Positions 6,572-15,306 of a stretch of DNA of 34,173 nt are shown here, piece after piece (position 1 is the stretch's first letter; each line of letters opens with the position of its first letter). The notes under the pieces were generated by a model. That model was given only the letters and a program-made list of their open reading frames with translations. It was not told the DNA's origin and made no database searches. The stretch lies in the NCBI GenBank assembly GCA_964508195.1, contig CAZDSH010000015.1, forward strand, positions 1 to 34,173, written 5' to 3'. A program made the translations under genes and the position numbers. Origin of the DNA: JAAYEV01 sp964508195. GTDB taxonomy: Bacteria > Bacillota > Clostridia > Ch29.

Positions 6572-8233
6572 ATGAGAAGCGACCAAATGAAAACAGGGAT
6601 CGCCAGAACGCCGCATAGGTCTTTATTTAAAGCCCTAGGGCTTACCGATGAAGAGATACGGCGGCCTATGGTAGGTGTCGTCAATGCGCAAAACGATATT
6701 ATTCCGGGGCATCTACATCTAAACGAAGTAGCCGATGCTGTTAAGGCGGGGGTACGCATTGCCGGGGGGACACCCTTCCAATTCCCTACCATAGGCGTAT
6801 GTGACGGTATAGCAATGGGCCATGAGGGGATGAAATATTCTCTAATAAGCCGTGAGCATATAGCGGACTCCGTTGAGATCATGGCGATGGCCCATCCCTT
6901 TGACGCGTTAGTATTTGTAACTAATTGTGACAAAATTGTACCGGGTATGCTGATGGCTGCACTGCGTTTGAATATACCCTCTATATTCATAAGCGGTGGC
7001 CCGATGATGCCGGGCTATTACGAGGGTGAAAAGCTAACCCTATCCAACACCTTCGAGGCCGTAGGCGCTGCGGAGGCAAATAAAATAAGTAAAGAAACCT
7101 TAATGGATATCGAAAACCATTCCTGCCCCGGTTGCGGTTCCTGTGCAGGTATGTTTACCGCCAATTCTATGAACTGTATGACAGAGGTCATAGGCTTAGG
7201 ACTACCGGGGAACGGCACGATACCTGCCATTGACGCAGCCCGGTTCCGCCTTGCAAAGGAAGCGGGTATGAAGGTTATGGAGCTTTTGGAAAAGAACATA
7301 CGCCCCCGGGACATAGTGACCGCCGCCTCGTTGCACAACGCATTAACCGCGGATATGGCCCTAGGCTGTTCTACTAACACCGTACTGCATTTACCTGCTA
7401 TAGCCCATGCCGCGGGGATTAAAATAAACCTTGAGGATATCAATAACATCAGCAAAGCCACGCCCCATCTAGTTAAACTAAGTCCTGCGGGCCCTGATTG
7501 TCTCGTGGATCTATGGCATGCCGGCGGCCTTCCCGCTGTACTTAAAGAACTTGATAAGTATGGCCTACTAAACACCGATTGTATGACAGTAACGGGGAAA
7601 ACCGTAGCGGAGAACATCAAAGATGCCCAAATAGTGGACCCAGCCATTATCAAAACCAAGGACGATGCCTATTCCCCCGATGGAGGGCTTGCGATACTAT
7701 GGGGTAACCTCGCCCCCGATGGCGCCGTCGTTAAAAAAGGCGCAGTCCTACCGGAAATGATGGTACACAAAGGCCCTGCGAAGGTCTTTGATAGTGAAGA
7801 AGAATGTGTCGAGGCCATCACATCCGGTAAGGTTGTCAAGGGTGACGTCGTAGTAATACGTTATGAGGGCCCCAAGGGTGGACCGGGGATGCGCGAGATG
7901 TTAGCACCTACATCGGTGATTGCAGGCATGGGACTGGACAGGGACGTTGCCTTGATTACCGATGGTAGATTCTCCGGGGCATCCAGAGGCGCTTCTATAG
8001 GGCATATATCCCCTGAGGCGGCTGCCGGTGGCTTAATCGGTTTAGTTGAAAACGGCGACATAATAAGTATTGATATACCTAACAACAAATTAGAATTATT
8101 AGTTGACGACAAAACCATAGACGAAAGAAAGTCAAATTTCGCCCCTATAGAAAAGCCCGTGCCTTACGGATATCTTAGACGTTATCGCAATATGGTAACA
8201 TCCGCTAACACTGGCGCAGTATTAAAGGATTAA
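6572..8233 (+). CDS. ilvD: Dihydroxy-acid dehydratase (IlvD/Edd family)
   Basis: IlvD removes water from 2,3-dihydroxy-isovalerate and 2,3-dihydroxy-methylvalerate to give the keto acids transaminated by IlvE. Its 553 residues are normal for the family. Candidate iron-sulfur cysteines are Cys77 (GVCDGIAMGHEGM), Cys119 (TNCDKIVPG) and Cys191 (CPGCGSCAGMFTANSM); the C-terminal DGRFSGASRG motif is intact. The N-terminal NAQNDIIPGH replaces the NSQNEIIPGH I recall as usual, a small change. Context is ambiguous: it completes the pathway missing from ilvNCB, but it sits with a GntR regulator and TRAP transporter, as sugar-acid dehydratases of the same superfamily do. I favour IlvD on motif similarity. 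Upstream are its own promoter and candidate repressor sites; the ribosome binding site is AAAGGAG. Confidence 0.85.
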   Translation: MRSDQMKTGIARTPHRSLFKALGLTDEEIRRPMVGVVNAQNDIIPGHLHLNEVADAVKAGVRIAGGTPFQFPTIGVCDGIAMGHEGMKYSLISREHIADSVEIMAMAHPFDALVFVTNCDKIVPGMLMAALRLNIPSIFISGGPMMPGYYEGEKLTLSNTFEAVGAAEANKISKETLMDIENHSCPGCGSCAGMFTANSMNCMTEVIGLGLPGNGTIPAIDAARFRLAKEAGMKVMELLEKNIRPRDIVTAASLHNALTADMALGCSTNTVLHLPAIAHAAGIKINLEDINNISKATPHLVKLSPAGPDCLVDLWHAGGLPAVLKELDKYGLLNTDCMTVTGKTVAENIKDAQIVDPAIIKTKDDAYSPDGGLAILWGNLAPDGAVVKKGAVLPEMMVHKGPAKVFDSEEECVEAITSGKVVKGDVVVIRYEGPKGGPGMREMLAPTSVIAGMGLDRDVALITDGRFSGASRGASIGHISPEAAAGGLIGLVENGDIISIDIPNNKLELLVDDKTIDERKSNFAPIEKPVPYGYLRRYRNMVTSANTGAVLKD

Positions 8234-8258
8234 ATAAAAAATATATTGTTGTTCCAAT

Positions 8259-8279
8259 GCCCATGTGTTAACATAGGGC
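8259..8279 (+). other. Intergenic hairpin between ilvD and dctP
   Basis: GCCCATGT and ACATAGGGC form an 8-bp stem with one bulged A around a GTTA loop. There is no following T-run, so it is not a classical terminator. It may act as a processing or stability element that sets ilvD and dctP expression apart within one transcript. Confidence 0.5.
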
Positions 8280-8308
8280 GTAATACAATTATTTAGGAGG
8301 ATGAAATT

Positions 8309-9337
8309 ATGAAAAAAGCAAACCGATTCTTTCTTGTAATGGCGGCGTTTTTAGTTCTATTTAGTGCGGCAGCCTGTTCAAATAATGCTGCCCCCGTTGA
8401 CACCGATGACCCTGAAAACGGTGCCCCCGTTAAAGCCGTGGTATTAAAGCTAGGTACCACCGTAAATGAACAGGACAGTTTCCAAGTAGCCGCCGAGAAG
8501 TTCGCAGAGTTAGTAGAGGAGCGTACCGATGGTGCATACAAGATAGACATATACCCAAATGCCGCATTAGGCGACGAACGTACTATGCTGGAAAGCATGC
8601 AAATGGATACTCTGGATATGGGTATAATAACCAGCGGGCCCTTTGTAAACTTTTCCGCTGATATGGGCGTACTGGATATGCCCTTCCTATTTGGTAACAA
8701 CGATGACGCATACAAAATCCTAGATGGTGAAATAGGTAAAGAATTGTTTGCCAAGCTCGAAGATGCCAATCTAAAGGGTTTAGCATACGCCGAAAGGGGT
8801 TTCCGTAACCTGACTAATAGCGTACGCCCTGTAGAAACGGCGGCGGATATAAAGGGTTTAAAAATCCGTGTTATGGAAAATGAGGTCTATATATCCACAT
8901 TTACGGCCCTAGGCGTTAATACTGTACCTATGGCATGGCCGGAGGCCCTTACAGCTTTACAGCAAAACACCATCAATGGTCAAGAAAACCCCGTTAACGT
9001 TATACATTCCTATAAACTTTGGGAATCCCAGGATTACGTAACGATGACACGACATGCTTACGCAGCAGCGCCTATAACCATGAGCCTGAATAAATTCAAT
9101 AGCCTGCCCGAGGACATACAGAAAATATTCGTACAATCCGCCCAGGAAGCTGCGGAATATGAGCGCGATTGGGTAGCAAAGAATGAGGAGCTACAGATGG
9201 CGGATCTAGAGAAAAATGGTATGGAAATAGTAAAGGAACCCGATTTGGACAGCTTCAGAGCAGCCGTAGAAAGCGTGTATGCACAATATCCGGAATATGC
9301 AGACTATTTGGCTAGGATTGAAGAAGCTCTGCAATAG
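8309..9337 (+). CDS. dctP: TRAP transporter solute-binding protein, DctP family (lipoprotein)
   Basis: This extracytoplasmic receptor captures an organic acid and delivers it to the DctQM permease. A signal peptide with a lipobox ends at Cys23 (SAAAC), so the mature protein is lipid-anchored outside the membrane, as expected in a Gram-positive. The DctP core follows, including GLKIRVMENEVYISTFTALG (its arginine is the likely carboxylate clamp) and MAWPEALTALQQNTINGQENP. The length of 342 residues is typical. The ligand is unknown; the neighbouring glycerate kinase and dehydrogenase suggest a short hydroxy acid or sugar acid. The ribosome binding site is AGGAGG. It probably forms one operon with dctQ and dctM, and perhaps ilvD. 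Confidence 0.93.
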   Translation: MKKANRFFLVMAAFLVLFSAAACSNNAAPVDTDDPENGAPVKAVVLKLGTTVNEQDSFQVAAEKFAELVEERTDGAYKIDIYPNAALGDERTMLESMQMDTLDMGIITSGPFVNFSADMGVLDMPFLFGNNDDAYKILDGEIGKELFAKLEDANLKGLAYAERGFRNLTNSVRPVETAADIKGLKIRVMENEVYISTFTALGVNTVPMAWPEALTALQQNTINGQENPVNVIHSYKLWESQDYVTMTRHAYAAAPITMSLNKFNSLPEDIQKIFVQSAQEAAEYERDWVAKNEELQMADLEKNGMEIVKEPDLDSFRAAVESVYAQYPEYADYLARIEEALQ

Positions 9338-9359
9338 ATATTAATAAGGCGGTGTTTTT

Positions 9360-9854
9360 ATGACGGTAGCTAAAGTAATAAACCGAACGAGCGACCTAGT
9401 ATATAAAATATGCTGTGTTATTGTTGTGGCACTCCTTGGTGCCATGGTAGCAGTTACATCCTTACAAATTATCTGCCGTGTATTCTTTAATGCGCTTTCA
9501 TGGAGCGAAGAGGTAGCCCGCTATTTACTTATATGGGCAACCTTTATCGGAGCCGGTTGTGTTTACAAAACCGGAGGACATGTATCGGTAAGCTTTTTGC
9601 AGGACATGCTGCCGGAAAAAACACACATTATTTTGCAAACGGTAGTACATTTACTATGCAGTATATTTTTTATAATAGCAACGTACTATGGGATCAAATA
9701 TATAGGCAGACAGGGTGGCCAGCTCTCGGCTGCCCTGCGCATACCTATGCGCTATATGTACGCGGCAATACCTATTAACAGTTTCATAATGCTATTACAC
9801 GCAGTTAATATGATTATACAGGGTTTTATGCCAAAGGAGGTGACGGCGCAATGA
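9360..9854 (+). CDS. dctQ: TRAP transporter small permease, DctQ family
   Basis: This 164-residue membrane protein has four predicted hydrophobic helices, as in the DctQ family. The family signature region includes SWSEEVARYLLIWATFIGAGCVYKTGGHVSV. DctQ pairs with DctM to form the sodium-dependent permease. It begins 22 bp after dctP, and its stop overlaps the dctM start by four bases, so translation of the two is coupled. Confidence 0.92.
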   Translation: MTVAKVINRTSDLVYKICCVIVVALLGAMVAVTSLQIICRVFFNALSWSEEVARYLLIWATFIGAGCVYKTGGHVSVSFLQDMLPEKTHIILQTVVHLLCSIFFIIATYYGIKYIGRQGGQLSAALRIPMRYMYAAIPINSFIMLLHAVNMIIQGFMPKEVTAQ

Positions 9855-11113
9855 CTACTTTATTGTTTTCCGTTTTCCTTATAGGGCTTTTGTTAGGCGT
9901 GCCCATTGCCTTTGCAATCGCGCTCTCCGCCGTTACTGTACTAGTAAACGGAGATGTTAATCTGCTTATAGTGGTACAACGCATGTTCGCCGCAACGGAT
10001 TCCTTCCCGCTTATTGCAGTACCCTTTTTCATACTTGCCGGGGATTTACTGTCCCGGGGTGCCATATCCCATAAGCTCGTCACCTTCGCCGACTCGTTCT
10101 TAGGCAGAATAAAGGGCGGCCTGTCGGTAGTCTCCGTTATTGCGGGCATGTTCTTTGCAGCTATTTCCGGGTCCGGCGCTGCGACAACTGCGGCTGTCGG
10201 TGCCCCTTTAATACCCGAACTTAGGGAGCGTAAATATAAAGAGGATTCTTCTATAGCCCTTATAGCCGCCTCAGGCTGTATAGGTGTCGTTATCCCGCCA
10301 TCGGTACCGATGGTGCTATATGCTGTTATCGCCGATCAGAGCGTAACGCGCCTTTTTAAAAATGGTTTTTTGCCCGGTATATTGATGGGGTCCGTTCTTA
10401 TAGGTGTATCCCTTTATCAAGCCCATAAGTATAATTACCCTAAAGGCGTGGCCTTTTCCTGGGGAAACGTATGGGCAACATTTAAACAATCAGTCTGGGG
10501 ATTAATAATGCCATTAATAATCCTTGGCGGAATCTTTTCCGGTTATTTTACACCTTCAGAGGCAGCAGCGGTAGCAGTAGTATACTCCATGCTCGTTTCA
10601 TTATTTTTATACCGCGATCTTACGTTGAAGGATGTAGGTAAAATTATGTTAGGCAGTGCTAAGACATCCTCTATCATAATGCTTATAATTTCGTGTAGTG
10701 GTATATTCGGCTGGGTACTGGCCAATTGGAAGATACCGGAGACAGTAGCAAAGAGCATATTAGCCGTGTCTACGGATAAATATATGGTAATGTTCCTAAT
10801 ATCCATGATAATATTGATCGCCGGAGTATTTATGGAAACCTCCTCCGCAGTTATACTGCTCACCCCTGTCTTTTTACCGTTGGTACGGATGTTGGGTATA
10901 GATCTTATACACTTTGGGATCATTTTTACGGTGGGCATTTCAATTGGAATGATTACCCCACCCGTTGCAATCAACCTATTTGTAGGTTCTAGTATAACGG
11001 GTATGTCCATAGAACGAATAGCTAAGGCGGTAATACCCTACCTCATCGGCTTAATATTAGTGTTTCTTTTGTATGTATATCTGCCCATATTTATTCCATC
11101 TATAATATTCTAA
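9851..11113 (+). CDS. dctM: TRAP transporter large permease, DctM family
   Basis: At 420 residues with about 12 hydrophobic segments, this is the transport-competent subunit of the TRAP system. Recognisable family stretches are VPFFILAGDLLSRGAISHKLV, ISGSGAATTAAVGAPLIPELRERKY, CIGVVIPPSVPMVLYAV and the C-terminal GMITPPVAINLFVGSSITGMS. It overlaps dctQ by four bases (ATGA), and AAAGGAGG lies upstream inside dctQ. It is the last gene before a strong bidirectional terminator. Substrate specificity resides in DctP and cannot be deduced here. Confidence 0.95.
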   Translation: MTTLLFSVFLIGLLLGVPIAFAIALSAVTVLVNGDVNLLIVVQRMFAATDSFPLIAVPFFILAGDLLSRGAISHKLVTFADSFLGRIKGGLSVVSVIAGMFFAAISGSGAATTAAVGAPLIPELRERKYKEDSSIALIAASGCIGVVIPPSVPMVLYAVIADQSVTRLFKNGFLPGILMGSVLIGVSLYQAHKYNYPKGVAFSWGNVWATFKQSVWGLIMPLIILGGIFSGYFTPSEAAAVAVVYSMLVSLFLYRDLTLKDVGKIMLGSAKTSSIIMLIISCSGIFGWVLANWKIPETVAKSILAVSTDKYMVMFLISMIILIAGVFMETSSAVILLTPVFLPLVRMLGIDLIHFGIIFTVGISIGMITPPVAINLFVGSSITGMSIERIAKAVIPYLIGLILVFLLYVYLPIFIPSIIF

Positions 11114-11140
11114 GCCATATAAAACATAAATGTTCCACTG

Positions 11141-11169
11141 AAAAAGGTGCCAGCGAGGGCACCTTTTTT
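11141..11169. terminator. Bidirectional intrinsic terminator between dctM and glycerate kinase
   Basis: GGTGCC (11146-11151) and GGCACC (11158-11163) form a stem flanked by five A on the left and six T on the right. It therefore works as a terminator on both strands and separates the two convergent operons. Confidence 0.9.
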
Positions 11170-11232
11170 CGGCGTCTTTTTTAATTGTGGAAATCTCAAC
11201 ACTTTACTCTAAATTACCCAGAAAACGAAGGA

Positions 11233-12372
11233 TTACAGAACCCTGGCCCCGACAGCTAAGGTTCTCATGAAGTTTTCCGCGGCATTCTCTAAAAGGTGTG
11301 GAGCCTTTCGCATAGCATCCTCCAGAGGCATAGGCCCTGGGACGATATCTACAATAGAATCGATACCATATTTGTATACCGCCGACGCCCCCTCCCCTAT
11401 GCTTCCTACTATCGCAACCACGGGTACTCCGTATTTTAACGCCCTTTTTGCTACCCCTACGGGCACCTTGCCACGTACTGTCTGGCTATCGATTTTACCC
11501 TCGCCGGTTATAACAAGGTCTGCATCGGCCAGATGTCGGTCTATGCCGTTGATATCCAAAACCATGTCTATCCCCGGCAGCATAGCTGCATCACAAAACA
11601 CTATAAGCCCCGCCCCTAGACCGCCCGCTGCCCCGGCCCCCGGCGTATCTATTATATCCCGGCCCAGTTTTTCCTTTATCAATAGTGCGTAATGTTTTAA
11701 ATTTTCATCCAATAATTTTACCATCCCCGGCGTTGCACCTTTTTGGGGACCGTACACATAGGAGGCGCCGTTGGGCCCACATAAAGGGTTTGCTACATCG
11801 GAAAGGATTACGATCTCCACATCTTTTAAACGCGGTTCTATGCCGGTTATATCAATATCCCGTATATTGGAGAGTTCGCCCCCTCCGTCACCTATTTCCG
11901 CACCGTTATCATCCTTAAAGGATACGCCTAAAGCCCGGGCCATTCCTACGCCGCCGTCGTTTGTAGCACTTCCCCCGATGCCGATAAGTATTTTGTCACA
12001 CCCTTTATTAAGCGCCTCTTTAATTAACTGCCCCGTCCCGAATGTCGTAGTGACCAAGGGATTTCGCTCCTCATCCTTAAGCAATGTTAATCCGGAGCAA
12101 GCGGCCATTTCTATAATAGCGGTACCATCCTTAAGAATACCGTATTTACATTCTATGTCCCTTCCTAGCGGGTCTTTAGCAATAACAGTGTTATAGGTGC
12201 CCCCGGCGCCTTTTATCAGCGTATCAACCGTCCCTTCGCCGCCATCGGCAACGGGAATCCTTATAACCTCCGCATCCCTATGAACACTTTTGATACCTCT
12301 CTCTATAGAATTTGCAACTTCAAAGGTGGAACAACTCCCTTTAAAGGAATCCGCGGCTATTATTATTTTCAT
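11233..12372 (-). CDS. Glycerate kinase (GlxK/GarK family)
   Basis: The enzyme phosphorylates D-glycerate with ATP; members of this family mostly give 2-phosphoglycerate. The 379-residue sequence begins with the hallmark MKIIIAADSFKGSCSTFEVA and contains PVADGGEGTVDTL, IGIGGSATNDGGVGMARALG and VITGEGKIDSQTVRGKVP, all family signatures. It lies 95 bp downstream of the glycerate/hydroxypyruvate dehydrogenase gene, so the pair would turn hydroxypyruvate or a related compound into glycolytic 2-phosphoglycerate. It shares a terminator with the converging TRAP operon. The ribosome binding site (AAAGGA) is modest. Confidence 0.93.
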   Translation of the reverse strand: MKIIIAADSFKGSCSTFEVANSIERGIKSVHRDAEVIRIPVADGGEGTVDTLIKGAGGTYNTVIAKDPLGRDIECKYGILKDGTAIIEMAACSGLTLLKDEERNPLVTTTFGTGQLIKEALNKGCDKILIGIGGSATNDGGVGMARALGVSFKDDNGAEIGDGGGELSNIRDIDITGIEPRLKDVEIVILSDVANPLCGPNGASYVYGPQKGATPGMVKLLDENLKHYALLIKEKLGRDIIDTPGAGAAGGLGAGLIVFCDAAMLPGIDMVLDINGIDRHLADADLVITGEGKIDSQTVRGKVPVGVAKRALKYGVPVVAIVGSIGEGASAVYKYGIDSIVDIVPGPMPLEDAMRKAPHLLENAAENFMRTLAVGARVL

Positions 12373-12467
12373 GCGTTCTGATTTTCCTTTCCCTATACAT
12401 TCTTTATGTAGGCCCCATTAAAATATTAATTATATGCACGACAGCAATTATCCTTTTATAATAGGCC

Positions 12468-13439
12468 CTAGGTAACTACATTTACGGGTCTGCCTTCTAG
12501 AAACTTTTCCAAATTATCTACGGCAATGTCCATAAGACGTTTCCTTGATTCCTTCGGCGCCCATGAAATGTGCGGAGTAATGATACAGTTCTTTGCCTTC
12601 AACAACGGATTATCGGGTTTTATTGGTTCAGCCGTAACCACATCCACGGCTGCTCCGGCTACTTTACCGCTATTTAAAGCCCTAGCGAGATCCTCCTCAA
12701 CAATTAACGGTCCCCTGGAATTATTTATAATCATAACCCCATCCTTCATCTTGGCAATGTTTTCTTTGTTTATTATGCCCCTTGTACTCTCAAACAGCGG
12801 ACAGTGCAGGGCTATTACATCGGATTTTGCAAACAGTTCATCAAGCTCTACATAGCTCATTGTATCGCTTTCCTTCGCCGGATCCCTGAAAGTATCATGG
12901 GCAAGTACCCTCATGCCCAAAGCCTGGGCTATCCTGCCCGTCGTCTGGCCGATCCTTCCGTAGCCTATTATGCCCATTGTTTTTCCCGCAAGTTCGATTA
13001 AAGGATAGTTCCAATAGCACCAGTCAGGGTTTTTCGCCCATTCGCCCCTAAACACGGAATCACTATGGGCACCGACATGGTGGCACATTTCAAGGAGCAA
13101 TGCAATGGCGAATTGCCCCACAGAATTCGTACCATAGGTAGGGATATTTGTAACGACTACCCCCTTTTCCTTAGCAGCCTCTACATCGACAATGTTATAA
13201 CCCGTTGCCAATACCCCTATATACTTCAGGTTGGACATTCCCTCCATTGCACGCCTTGTGACGGGGGTTTTATTTGTCAAAACTATCTCCGCATCGCCTA
13301 TGCTTTCCGCTATAATATCCTCGTCCTTTTCATCGTAGGATACGCGATCATACACCTTTAAATCGCCCAACTTCTTTAGCCCTTCCCAGCTCAAATCGCC
13401 GGGGTTTAACGTATAACCGTCTAATACCACTATTTTCAT
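12468..13439 (-). CDS. D-2-hydroxyacid dehydrogenase, probably glycerate dehydrogenase / hydroxypyruvate reductase
   Basis: This enzyme interconverts D-2-hydroxyacids and 2-keto acids with NAD(P)H. The 323 residues carry the Rossmann motif GYGRIG (159-164) and the catalytic triad Arg242 (NNSRGPLI), Glu271 (VTAEPI) and His290 (ITPHISWAP). The N-terminal style (MKIVVLDGYTLNPGDLSWEGL) closely resembles glycerate dehydrogenases. Asp182 at the end of the second Rossmann strand favours NAD. The adjacent glycerate kinase supports hydroxypyruvate/glycerate as substrate, though glyoxylate is also possible. The 235-bp gap upstream (13440-13674) holds nothing I recognise. Confidence 0.88.
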   Translation of the reverse strand: MKIVVLDGYTLNPGDLSWEGLKKLGDLKVYDRVSYDEKDEDIIAESIGDAEIVLTNKTPVTRRAMEGMSNLKYIGVLATGYNIVDVEAAKEKGVVVTNIPTYGTNSVGQFAIALLLEMCHHVGAHSDSVFRGEWAKNPDWCYWNYPLIELAGKTMGIIGYGRIGQTTGRIAQALGMRVLAHDTFRDPAKESDTMSYVELDELFAKSDVIALHCPLFESTRGIINKENIAKMKDGVMIINNSRGPLIVEEDLARALNSGKVAGAAVDVVTAEPIKPDNPLLKAKNCIITPHISWAPKESRKRLMDIAVDNLEKFLEGRPVNVVT

Positions 13440-13674
13440 ATAAACCCGCCCCTTTGTTTTAGATAATATCCTAAGCGTAGGACACCTCGCCGGACCTAAA
13501 GTAACCTACCCACCCGTCTCCATCCCGGCTTAACCCTTATCCCTTATCAGAGATAATGATACTAACAATCCCTGACATCATCACAAGAACGATAATCGTA
13601 GCTATGTAGGGACATGGCAAAAACATCGCCCATGGCTATAAGATGTTTTCACCCTTAGGCGTTTTCAGCACCCT

Positions 13675-14430
13675 TTACCCTATTACATAGTTCTCCAGCA
13701 CTCCGACATGCTCAATCTTGATTTGCACCCTGTCCCCGGGAACCATGGCGCCGATACCCGAGGGCGTCCCCGTTGCGATGACATCCCCGGGTTCTAGTGG
13801 CATAACATGGCTGATAAAACTTATTATCTGGCCTACATCAAATATAAAATCCGAGGTATTGGACTTTTGCTTTACTTCTCCGTTTAGCAATAGCTCTATA
13901 GACAGATTATCATAATCTAAACCCGTACTTATACATGGCCCGAAGGGGGCAAAAGTGTCAAAGGACTTGGCCCTAGTCCATTGCCCATCCTTTTTTTGAA
14001 GATCCCGGGCAGTGACATCGTTAAAGCACGTAGCTCCTAATATGTACGAATATGCATCCGCCGGTTTAATTTGTTTTGCCACCTTACCTATAACAAGGCC
14101 TAATTCACATTCATAATCAACCTTATTTGACATCGGGGGGATTTTAATATTACCCCCATGGGCTAGGGCCGCTGTCGGGGGCTTTAAAAATAGTATCGGC
14201 TCCTCGGGTAAATCCATTTCTATTTCCCTTGCATGTCCTTTATAGTTTAAACCTACGCATACTATTTTCGATGGTAGACAGGGGGTTAATACGTTTACAT
14301 CCGAAATATCGTACCAATTATCCGTAGGCTCGTATTTTTCAAATATATCCCCCTCAATCATCCTTATTTTTTCGCCCTCAAGTAATCCATAGTTACAAAT
14401 ATCGCCCTTGCTAAACCGAACAAATTTCAC
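13675..14430 (-). CDS. Fumarylacetoacetate hydrolase (FAH) family protein
   Basis: FAH-family enzymes are metal-dependent hydrolases, hydratases or decarboxylases of oxo-acids (acylpyruvases, 2-keto-3-deoxy sugar-acid enzymes and others). The 251 residues have the N-terminal FAH cap and the fold's metal ligands Glu107 and Glu109 (DYECELGLVIG) and Asp138 (NDVTARDLQKKDGQW), plus the C-terminal PGDVIATGTPSGIG loop. It starts at GTG (14430) with GGAGG upstream. It precedes the hydroxyacid dehydrogenase and glycerate kinase on the same strand. This suggests breakdown of a sugar acid or keto acid rather than aromatic catabolism, for which no other genes are present. The exact reaction is not determinable. 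Confidence 0.9.
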   Translation of the reverse strand: MKFVRFSKGDICNYGLLEGEKIRMIEGDIFEKYEPTDNWYDISDVNVLTPCLPSKIVCVGLNYKGHAREIEMDLPEEPILFLKPPTAALAHGGNIKIPPMSNKVDYECELGLVIGKVAKQIKPADAYSYILGATCFNDVTARDLQKKDGQWTRAKSFDTFAPFGPCISTGLDYDNLSIELLLNGEVKQKSNTSDFIFDVGQIISFISHVMPLEPGDVIATGTPSGIGAMVPGDRVQIKIEHVGVLENYVIG

Positions 14431-14698
14431 CGGTATCTCCTCCCATTGTCTGGATTTTTCTATTCCTAGGTTCTTTATTGTTCCATGGGTCCGCTTTTAA
14501 ACATTTCCTCCGCCTAATGATTTCGACTTCCTTAACATGAATCCCTTCGTCTTATTCGCAGTTTTATAGGAATAAATATAATATTTCTCTGTTCTTTTAT
14601 GTATGTGCCGGGTCAATACGTGCCGGATTACGAAAAAAATCATGGCTCCATATATTCTAAATACCTTGCTATAATTGCCTGGAAACAGCCCCTTAAAG
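14431..14698. other. Non-coding stretch upstream of the FAH gene
   Basis: No supported gene. A 73-codon minus-strand reading frame (14497-14718) has no ribosome binding site and no recognisable domain. No clear promoter for the FAH operon was found here. Confidence 0.5.
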
Positions 14699-14727
14699 TT
14701 GACAATCATTGTATGCAATGGTATGCT
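14699..14727 (+). promoter_or_regulatory. SigmaA-type promoter of the GreA-like gene
   Basis: TTGACA (14699-14704), a 17-base spacer and TATGCT (14722-14727). The predicted start near 14734 is immediately followed by a perfect 10-bp inverted repeat. Confidence 0.75.
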
Positions 14728-14736
14728 AAATGTGAT

Positions 14737-14768
14737 AAGGCGTTTTGCCGTAGTAGGTAAAACGCCTT
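14737..14768 (+). promoter_or_regulatory. Perfect hairpin at the 5' end of the GreA-like transcript
   Basis: AAGGCGTTTT (14737-14746) and AAAACGCCTT (14759-14768) pair perfectly around a 12-base loop. It is not followed by a U-run, so it is unlikely to terminate transcription. Its position at the start of the mRNA suggests a 5'-stabilising element or a protein-binding site. Confidence 0.6.
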
Positions 14769-14821
14769 AAACCTTATCTTAAAATACCACAACCTAAAAC
14801 AAAACATTGGAGGGAATTTTA

Positions 14822-15265
14822 ATGGAAGATATCCCTTTATCCCAAGCCGCCCTGAAAAGTCTAAGGGCGCACCTTGCAGAGGTGGAAAACGGAAAGAATA
14901 GAATATTCGACCAATATTTCCCGGAGCCTTCAAAGGACCGCTACGATTTTGAAGATCTATACGATAACTACATTGGTGAACTATATAGCTTGGTGCAAAA
15001 CGCCGAAAAATCCGATAAACACAGCCTTGAAATCCCCTTCGTAACCATAGGCAGTATTGTTGAAGTCCATGATTTAGACAATAACGAAAATATCATTTAT
15101 CACATAGTAAACCCTTCAATAAACGCTATAGGCCCCGGGGACGTATCCTGTTTATCCCCCGTCGGCAAATCGTTGCTCCTTAAAAAACCCGGCGACGAAG
15201 TAAATGTCGCCGCGCCGGGGGGACTGTACCGTTATAAAATAATTTCAATAAAATTAGCGGAGTAA
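14822..15265 (+). CDS. GreA/GreB-family transcription elongation factor-like protein
   Basis: At about 147 residues this resembles GreA: a charged helical N-terminal half (ALKSLRAHLAEVENGKNRIFDQYF, then the acidic DRYDFEDLYDNYIGELYSLVQNAE) followed by an FKBP-like C-terminal domain (VTIGSIVEVHDLDNNENIIYHIV, SCLSPVGKSLLLKKPGDEVNVAAPGG, YRYKIISI). Gre factors insert a coiled coil into the RNA polymerase secondary channel and rescue backtracked complexes. The N-terminal half is not a canonical GreA hairpin, so it may be a variant or a competitor that binds without cleavage stimulation. I chose the ATG at 14822 because GGAGGG lies upstream; the TTG at 14807 is within that ribosome binding site. 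It is monocistronic. Confidence 0.75.
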   Translation: MEDIPLSQAALKSLRAHLAEVENGKNRIFDQYFPEPSKDRYDFEDLYDNYIGELYSLVQNAEKSDKHSLEIPFVTIGSIVEVHDLDNNENIIYHIVNPSINAIGPGDVSCLSPVGKSLLLKKPGDEVNVAAPGGLYRYKIISIKLAE

Positions 15266-15279
15266 GTTTAATAAATCAT

Positions 15280-15306
15280 GGGCACCCTCGTTAAAAAGTG
15301 GTGCCC
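15280..15306. terminator. Convergent hairpin between the GreA-like and YkuK genes
   Basis: GGGCACC (15280-15286) and GGTGCCC (15300-15306) pair perfectly. T-tracts on either side are weak (CTATTTGG on plus, ATGATTTATT on minus), so termination is probable but not strong. It ends one base before the YkuK stop codon. Confidence 0.6.

Noticed and set aside
7018..7659. 213-codon minus-strand frame
   Set aside because: Lies wholly within ilvD on the opposite strand; composition fits a shadow frame and it has no recognisable domain.
14497..14718. 73-codon minus-strand frame, basic product
   Set aside because: No ribosome binding site, no family resemblance, and it overlaps the promoter of the GreA-like gene.
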